Assembly (NCBI GenBank): GCA_029562975.1
Contig: JAKQTR010000030.1
Span: 186,001 to 250,000 of the forward strand
Source of the DNA: Acidobacteriota bacterium
Lineage (GTDB): Bacteria; Acidobacteriota; Vicinamibacteria; Vicinamibacterales; JAKQTR01
Length of the DNA stretch: 64,000 nt
Direction: 5' to 3'
Shown: positions 63,952 through 64,000 of the stretch, in pieces
Numbering within the stretch: position 1 is the first letter of the stretch
How the letters are laid out: each line of letters begins with the position of its first letter
Position numbers and translations under genes: made by a program
The notes under the pieces: generated by a model
Databases searched by the model: none
What the model was told of the DNA's origin: nothing
Seen by the model: the letters and a program-made list of their open reading frames with translations, nothing else

Positions 63952-64000
63952 ATGAGACCCACCCTGATTGTCACATCCACTGTCGTCGCAGTCGCGCTGG
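63952..64000 (+). CDS. Start of an exported protein (cut by window edge)
   Basis: Sixteen codons follow the ATG: MRPTLIVTSTVVAVAL, the opening of a signal peptide or membrane helix. AGGAGGGGG is a strong ribosome site. Nothing more can be said of its function. Confidence 0.55.
   Translation, partial: MRPTLIVTSTVVAVAL

Overview
The window looks like chromosomal DNA of a very GC-rich (roughly 70% by eye) diderm bacterium. The best guess is an acidobacterium of the Vicinamibacteria type. lpxC and several lipoproteins indicate an outer membrane. The lineage is suggested by Tat-exported DUF362, Gfo/Idh and TIM-barrel sugar enzymes, a tandem DUF1080 protein, S9 prolyl oligopeptidase, PEGA proteins and intergenic GGGGTCAG palindromes. 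This is inference from gene content, not from a marker gene. No rRNA, tRNA or CRISPR array was seen.

Layout. 1-6000: the end of a class I aldolase gene, a beta-propeller lactonase, then a Tat/Sec-exported sugar-oxidation set (DUF362, double DUF1080, Gfo/Idh). 6011-9073: a tight housekeeping run obgE-nadD-rsfS-comF, meeting tmk and lysA head-on. 11041-14288: ECF sigma factor, STAS protein, small helical protein and an unusual radical SAM protein, followed by a decayed PAS-PP2C phosphatase. 14401-18443: lpxC and uvrA. 18668-22382: a three-subunit molybdenum hydroxylase. 22383-22920: palindromic repeats. 22921-29807: PEGA protein, large membrane protein, pilin-like protein, APC permease with an NHL/TIG propeller, HNH protein. 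29882-37953: cell-wall and peptidase region (NlpC/P60, four HExxH proteins, mtgA). 38124-45061: DapA-family lyase, Mut7-C protein, orphan ABC permeases, a membrane histidine kinase without its usual histidine, CorC-type protein. 45224-52830: prolyl oligopeptidase, apaG, kup, AI-2E-type protein, small membrane proteins. 53134-58210: gamma-glutamyltransferase, DUF6305, DctM-like permease, a 50-residue membrane protein and an anchored AstE/M14-like hydrolase, which look like one transport-and-hydrolysis system. 58657-61333: VIT/vWA protein under a MerR regulator. 61504-63647: transposase relic, exported sugar isomerase-like protein, DUF2147 protein; a last gene runs off the end.

Most interesting points: (1) a perfect 64-bp palindrome that supplies the stop codons and last residues of two convergent genes; (2) a radical SAM protein with the SPASM-like cysteine region at the N-terminus and a CX3CX3C cluster, beside a sigma/STAS pair and a broken phosphatase; (3) the gamma-glutamyl/DUF6305/DctM/50-aa/AstE locus; (4) several genes whose -10 boxes sit 6-9 bases before the start codon, suggesting leaderless mRNAs; (5) a histidine kinase with Gly in place of the phospho-accepting His.
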